From UBA1181 sp963631545 (GTDB taxonomy: Bacteria > Bacteroidota > Bacteroidia > Bacteroidales > Paludibacteraceae): 64,000 nt of DNA. The DNA lies in the NCBI GenBank assembly GCA_963631545.1, contig CAVGRN010000007.1:1-64000 (forward strand), in the 5' to 3' direction. The notes under the pieces were generated by a model. The model was not told where the DNA came from. It was given only the letters and a program-made list of their open reading frames with translations, and did not search any database. Each line of letters starts with the position of its first letter. Positions within the stretch are counted from its first letter, which is position 1. The translations under genes were made by a program, and so were the position numbers. Below are positions 60,517 through 64,000 of this stretch, piece after piece.

Positions 60517-61371
60517 TTAAAACGCAATGTAAACCTGAGGGTCGAGTGCGGCACCGTTCTTCCATAGTTGGAACTCGAAATAAGTGTCAGACTCCCGCAG
60601 GAAAGTGGATAGGATCTCGCCCGCATGCACCTTGTCGCCCACCTTTTTCATATAGGGTTGGTGAAGTTTGTAGACCGACAACAGGTTGTCTGTATGCTGG
60701 ACGAGCATCAGATGAACATCATTCAAAGAATATTCCGAAGAAATCACCACACCATCTAAGACGGCGGAAACGCTCGTGTTAGGGTCGGCAGCCAGCGTCA
60801 CACCATACGAGCCTCGGTGGGGGTTGAAAGGCTCAAGGATTCTGCCTTGCGCCGGCTTGTTCATCAGGTAGGAAGGTTGGTTCTTCTGTTCTGCCAATCC
60901 AAGCGAGGTCTCGCCCATACGTTCTGCCTCGAACGAGTCGCGGAACGCTTTTTCCCGATCCGAAGCTGCCAAGAGTTGATCTGTTGAGACCCGCAAAAGG
61001 GAGTCCTTGGAGGTTGTTTCGCCAAACGGCACTTGTCCCGACACCACTGTGCGCAATGCGTTGAGGTATTGCGTCTGCACCTGCACACGGTCGGCAATAG
61101 AATCGATCTGAATGGCAGTTAAAACCAATGTTTTGCGCAGCCTCGCATTGTCCGTGTACCCGGGCAGGAATCCGCGTAGAGGCGTTTTGATGATCAGCAA
61201 GGCGATTAGAAAAAAGTAGACGACAGCCACGAAAAAGGAGAATGCGATGACCGACAGTTTCGACAATCGGATCCGCCAGACCTCCTCCAACGTGTTTTCG
61301 TTCAGAATCGCTAACTTATACTTAAAGCGCAACCGCTGAAGCAGGGATTTACCGTTAGATTTCTTTCCCAT
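60517..61371 (-). CDS. Degenerate M23/LytM membrane-anchored protein
   Basis: It has 284 residues: a basic N-terminus, one membrane helix (about 41-61), a coiled or extended linker, then an M23-like domain from about 175. The zinc and catalytic positions are mostly lost. The H-x-G-x-D site reads HRGSY (His185 kept, Asp replaced by Tyr189), the Y-x-H-L site reads VYKL, and the HLHFE site reads DTYFE (262-266). It cannot be a normal endopeptidase. By analogy with EnvC and NlpD, it may activate or hold a cell-wall amidase. It is anchored at the inner membrane facing the periplasm. The start at 61371 follows the trmH stop after two bases. Confidence 0.88.
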   Translation of the reverse strand: MGKKSNGKSLLQRLRFKYKLAILNENTLEEVWRIRLSKLSVIAFSFFVAVVYFFLIALLIIKTPLRGFLPGYTDNARLRKTLVLTAIQIDSIADRVQVQTQYLNALRTVVSGQVPFGETTSKDSLLRVSTDQLLAASDREKAFRDSFEAERMGETSLGLAEQKNQPSYLMNKPAQGRILEPFNPHRGSYGVTLAADPNTSVSAVLDGVVISSEYSLNDVHLMLVQHTDNLLSVYKLHQPYMKKVGDKVHAGEILSTFLRESDTYFEFQLWKNGAALDPQVYIAF

Positions 61372-61373
61372 AT

Positions 61374-62138
61374 TCAAAATATTCTTCTTCTGAATTCGGA
61401 ACAAACAATGGAGGTTGCCACCGCCACGTTGAGCGATTCAGATGTGTTTCTTCCTTTCGGATAATTGGGGATATGCAGTTTCTGCGACACGAGCCGCTCC
61501 ACCGCCGGCGAGATGCCATTGCCCTCGTTGCCCATCACAACGATTCCGTGCCTTGACAGGGGCGAGGCGTAGATGTCATCACCCTCCAAGAATGTCCCGT
61601 AGACGGGAACGCCCTCTACGGAGGCGAGCAAAGCCGGCAAGTCAACGTAATGCACACGCACGCGAGAGAGTGCGCCCATAGTGGCTTGTACGGTTTTGGG
61701 GTTGAAAGCGTCCGCCGTGTCGGGCGAACAAAGTATGTTCTCAATGCCAAACCAATCCGCCACACGGATAATCGTGCCGAGGTTGCCAGGATCCTGCACC
61801 GTGTCTAATGCCAAAGTGAGTTGCGACCGCAAATTCTCCGCTGCTAAGCGGACGTCAGGTTTGCGGAACACGCCCAAAACGGCGTGAGGTGTCGTCAAAG
61901 AGGAGATCCTTTCCAACTCGCTGTCAGACACCTCATACAATTCGATGCCATCGGCGATTTCCGCTCCGTTTCTGCGGAAAAACTCCGAAGTGCCGACCAA
62001 CGCCACGCACTCGAACGATGGCAGGAGGTCTTGCACAATCTTCGCGCCCTCTGCCACGAACAAACGCTGTTCATCCCGTTCCCGTTTTTTGGAAAGGGAC
62101 TGTAGCCATTTCATTTTGTTCTTCGTCAGCGTTTCCAT
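61374..62138 (-). CDS. TrmH/SpoU-family RNA 2'-O-methyltransferase
   Basis: It has 254 residues. The substrate-binding N-terminal domain (VAEGAKIVQDLL, about 28-39) is followed by the SPOUT knot with its three motifs: VQDPGNLGTIIRVADWFGI, VVMGNEGNGISPAVERL and IPNYPKGRNTSESLNVAVA. It methylates a ribose in tRNA or rRNA; the exact site is not determinable. The ATG at 62138 is preferred, and a start at 62147 would add three residues. It is followed by the LytM gene. Confidence 0.93.
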   Translation of the reverse strand: METLTKNKMKWLQSLSKKRERDEQRLFVAEGAKIVQDLLPSFECVALVGTSEFFRRNGAEIADGIELYEVSDSELERISSLTTPHAVLGVFRKPDVRLAAENLRSQLTLALDTVQDPGNLGTIIRVADWFGIENILCSPDTADAFNPKTVQATMGALSRVRVHYVDLPALLASVEGVPVYGTFLEGDDIYASPLSRHGIVVMGNEGNGISPAVERLVSQKLHIPNYPKGRNTSESLNVAVATSIVCSEFRRRIF

Positions 62139-62151
62139 TCGGCACAAAAAA

Positions 62152-62754
62152 TCATTCCAACCCCACTAACCAAATTTCGTAGAACATTGGCTGATAGTTT
62201 TCATAATCCGACCGGGAGCCGCCCGACAGCGTCGACAATGTATGGTTGCCGATGGAGAACGGAATGATGACCTTGCAGTGTCCACCCACACGGAGGTTGC
62301 ACACCGCCTGTTGGAATCCTCGGCCGTAGGATTTTCTGTACGCATCTTTTTGGATGACGAACGAGAGAGGATCGGGGTTGACTGCCGCAGTGCAATCGTA
62401 AACCACCTCTTCCGACATGGTTTTGCCGATGTATCTGACGTATGCCGTCCACCCCTCCTGAGGCACTTGGTCGCCGTCGCCCAACTCCACCAAATGATAA
62501 TACAAACCATCGGCTTTGCCCGAGTTATAGAGATAGTAGAGTTCGCGGTTGCCATCCATCCACTCGACAGTGTCTTGCGGACAAGTAGACGTTACGGCAA
62601 TGTCGTTACGAGATATGAAACGCTCGATGGCGTCATCCTCCGCCTCCACATAATCTGCGTATGTATTTGATTTCTTGCAAGATACGCTCCATACGGGGCA
62701 GAGCAGCAAAAGCATCCAACATACTATCCTAAAAAAAGACTTTCGCATCTTCAT
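62152..62754 (-). CDS. DUF4827-family lipoprotein
   Basis: This lipoprotein of 200 residues has the signal WSVSC (Cys26 lipidated) followed by KKSNTYADY. The body (WTAYVRYIGKTMSEEVVYDCT, then GFQQAVCNLRVGGHCKVIIP) fits DUF4827, a Bacteroidetes family related in outline to FKBP-type folds. It follows the FKBP lipoprotein gene, so the two may work together in protein folding at the envelope. That link is inferred from neighbourhood only. Confidence 0.85.
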   Translation of the reverse strand: MKMRKSFFRIVCWMLLLLCPVWSVSCKKSNTYADYVEAEDDAIERFISRNDIAVTSTCPQDTVEWMDGNRELYYLYNSGKADGLYYHLVELGDGDQVPQEGWTAYVRYIGKTMSEEVVYDCTAAVNPDPLSFVIQKDAYRKSYGRGFQQAVCNLRVGGHCKVIIPFSIGNHTLSTLSGGSRSDYENYQPMFYEIWLVGLE

Positions 62755-62812
62755 ATTGTTTTATCGATTCATCTTCCAAATAGAGTCCCATTTTTAAGGG
62801 GACAGTGGAATT

Positions 62813-63343
62813 TCATCGGCATTTTTTTTCAATCAAAGTGATCTCGCAGACCACTGGTGTCCAGGGCGGAATGCAATTGGGGACGCCAATCACGCCATAC
62901 GCCAAGAACGAGGGCATCAGGAATACGCCCGACTCTGAGACGGAGAGTATTTTAAGTGCCTCGCGGAAACCGCGGTCCAACTCCCCTTTCTCGAGGTTGA
63001 CGGTACGCACCACGTCGGTAACCTTGTCGCATTTCGTGCCGTCCAACTGGCTGACGGTGTAGCGGTAAGTAACGTCATCTGTCGCACCCGCTTTTTCGCC
63101 TGTGCCTGCGTTCGTGATATAGTAACGCAAACCCGACGGAGTTGTTGTAACATTGAGGTGCAAACTATCAACGTAAGCCCGGATAAGGCTGTCCTCGATG
63201 GCGGCGAACTCTCGGTTCATCTCCATAAGGCAGTCGGAAGCCGGCGTACGTTCGATCTTGTTGTTCGGCACCTGCGGGGCGGGGTCCGAGCAAGCAGACA
63301 ACACCAATGCGGCGCATAACGCTATGTAGGCGTTCAGTCTCAT
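62813..63343 (-). CDS. FKBP-type peptidyl-prolyl isomerase lipoprotein (GldI-like)
   Basis: It has 176 residues: a lipoprotein signal LSAC (Cys18), a linker and an FKBP domain (LNVTTTPSGLRYYI, GELDRGFREALKILSVSESG, FLMPSFLAYGVIGVP). These are the F, D and Y/G-I-P features of the family, with partial changes in the active-site pattern. It probably helps fold envelope proteins. GldI of gliding bacteria is a member of the same family, but no gliding gene other than gldH is in the window. The gene overlaps the DHH phosphoesterase stop by four bases. Confidence 0.88.
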   Translation of the reverse strand: MRLNAYIALCAALVLSACSDPAPQVPNNKIERTPASDCLMEMNREFAAIEDSLIRAYVDSLHLNVTTTPSGLRYYITNAGTGEKAGATDDVTYRYTVSQLDGTKCDKVTDVVRTVNLEKGELDRGFREALKILSVSESGVFLMPSFLAYGVIGVPNCIPPWTPVVCEITLIEKKCR

Positions 63344-64000
63344 TCCTCGCTAATGTTGGGTTGCAATCCAGCCATTTGTCTTTCGACCTCACATTTGAGT
63401 TCGTCGGCAATGGTTGGGAGTTTCTCCTCGAAATATTTCACAGCGGTGTTGATAGGCACGAAGAGCGTACCTCCGGCCGCGTTCTTATGTCCGCCGCCGT
63501 TGAAGAATTCCGCAGCAAACTTGTTGGCCTCCACGTTGCCCTGCGAGCGGAACGACACGCGGATCTTGTCGTAATCCTCTTTTAGAAAGGCAGAGAACAC
63601 CACTCCCTTGATGGAGAGTGGGAGGTTGACAAACCCCTCGGTGTCGCCAGGTTGGCAGTGGAACGAGCTGAGTTCCTCTTTGGTGAGCCACACCAACGCC
63701 GCGCCACACTCTGGATAGATCTTCATCTTCTTGCTGAGAAGGAAGCCCATCATACGGAAGCGCGCCTCGGAGTAGTTATTGTAGACCTTGCGGTTTATCT
63801 CGTCCTTGTCTACGCCCTTGCGTATCAGTTCGGAGATGATGGTGTAAAGTTCAGGGTTGTTAGAGTTGTAGGAGAACGAGCCGGTATCCGTCATCAGTCC
63901 CACGAAGATGCACTCGGCACACTCCTTAGACATATCGGTGAAATAGCCCATGCGGCAGATCAGGCGGAAAATCATTTCGGAGGTGGAGGTCATTTCCGGA
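63340..64000 (-). CDS. DHH-family phosphoesterase (NrnA-like), 5' part outside the window
   Basis: Only the C-terminal 220 residues are in the window, and the frame is open to the right edge. LMTDTGSFSYNSNNPE is the DHH-domain segment with metal-binding Asp. FFNGGGHKNAAGG is the DHHA1 GGGH motif that binds substrate. NrnA proteins degrade short RNA, and some dephosphorylate pAp. The N-terminal metal motifs lie beyond the edge, so the assignment is from these parts alone. It overlaps the FKBP start by ATGA. Confidence 0.9.
   Translation of the reverse strand, partial: PEMTSTSEMIFRLICRMGYFTDMSKECAECIFVGLMTDTGSFSYNSNNPELYTIISELIRKGVDKDEINRKVYNNYSEARFRMMGFLLSKKMKIYPECGAALVWLTKEELSSFHCQPGDTEGFVNLPLSIKGVVFSAFLKEDYDKIRVSFRSQGNVEANKFAAEFFNGGGHKNAAGGTLFVPINTAVKYFEEKLPTIADELKCEVERQMAGLQPNISEE

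Overview
The window looks like chromosomal DNA of a member of the order Bacteroidales (phylum Bacteroidota). Evidence: a SusC/SusD/surface glycan-binding lipoprotein trio, two very large secreted proteins with C-terminal tails like those sorted by the type IX secretion system (T9SS), gldH, a RicT-like PSP1 protein, DUF4827, DUF5715 and DUF2027-Smr proteins, lipoproteins with acidic residues after the lipid-bearing cysteine, and many TAnnTTTG promoter boxes of the Bacteroides type without obvious Shine-Dalgarno sequences. I infer the genus no further.

Layout. 1-6000 is a minus-strand housekeeping run: parC-like topoisomerase, a TonB-C-domain protein, aroK and a long-form guaA. A tRNA-Leu follows, then the SusC-SusD-SGBP operon (6306-13156, minus). 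13363-29273 (minus) holds a 1629-residue protein built from 21 InlB-type B repeats, an Rpn-family PD-(D/E)XK nuclease and a 3255-residue LamG-rich protein. 29678-37025 holds an MFS exporter, two hotdog thioesterases, a lipid kinase, tRNA-Thr, a GNAT-like protein, a DUF5715 lipoprotein, recO and an SNF-type sodium symporter. 37043-39807 (minus) is a vitamin B6 cluster: pdxT, pdxS and, upstream, a ThiD-like kinase fused to an AraC-type DNA-binding domain. A GPH-type transporter with an unusual soluble insertion is divergent from it.

41811-50308 (plus) is a tight seven-gene operon: holB, ricT-like, gldH, trmB, polyprenyl synthase, an unrecognised protein and malQ. 50388-55158 holds an M23/LysM endopeptidase, a 54-residue protein, DUF2027-Smr, queA and a chromate-transporter pair. 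tRNA-Lys and a CNNM/CorC-type protein follow. 56702-64000 is a minus-strand envelope and isoprenoid run: an NrnA-like DHH phosphoesterase (cut by the window end), an FKBP lipoprotein, DUF4827, a SpoU methyltransferase, a degenerate LytM protein, dxr, rseP, TauE and a small helical protein.

How it fits together. The SusCD trio and the two T9SS-tail proteins form a surface-exposed module, but no glycoside hydrolase or obvious regulator accompanies them. The candidate for a less-described system is the pdxT-pdxS-[ThiD/AraC] cluster. The kinase half of the regulator has lost the residues expected for phosphotransfer, so it may be a ligand-sensing pseudokinase controlling B6 synthesis. This is inference from motifs and gene order.
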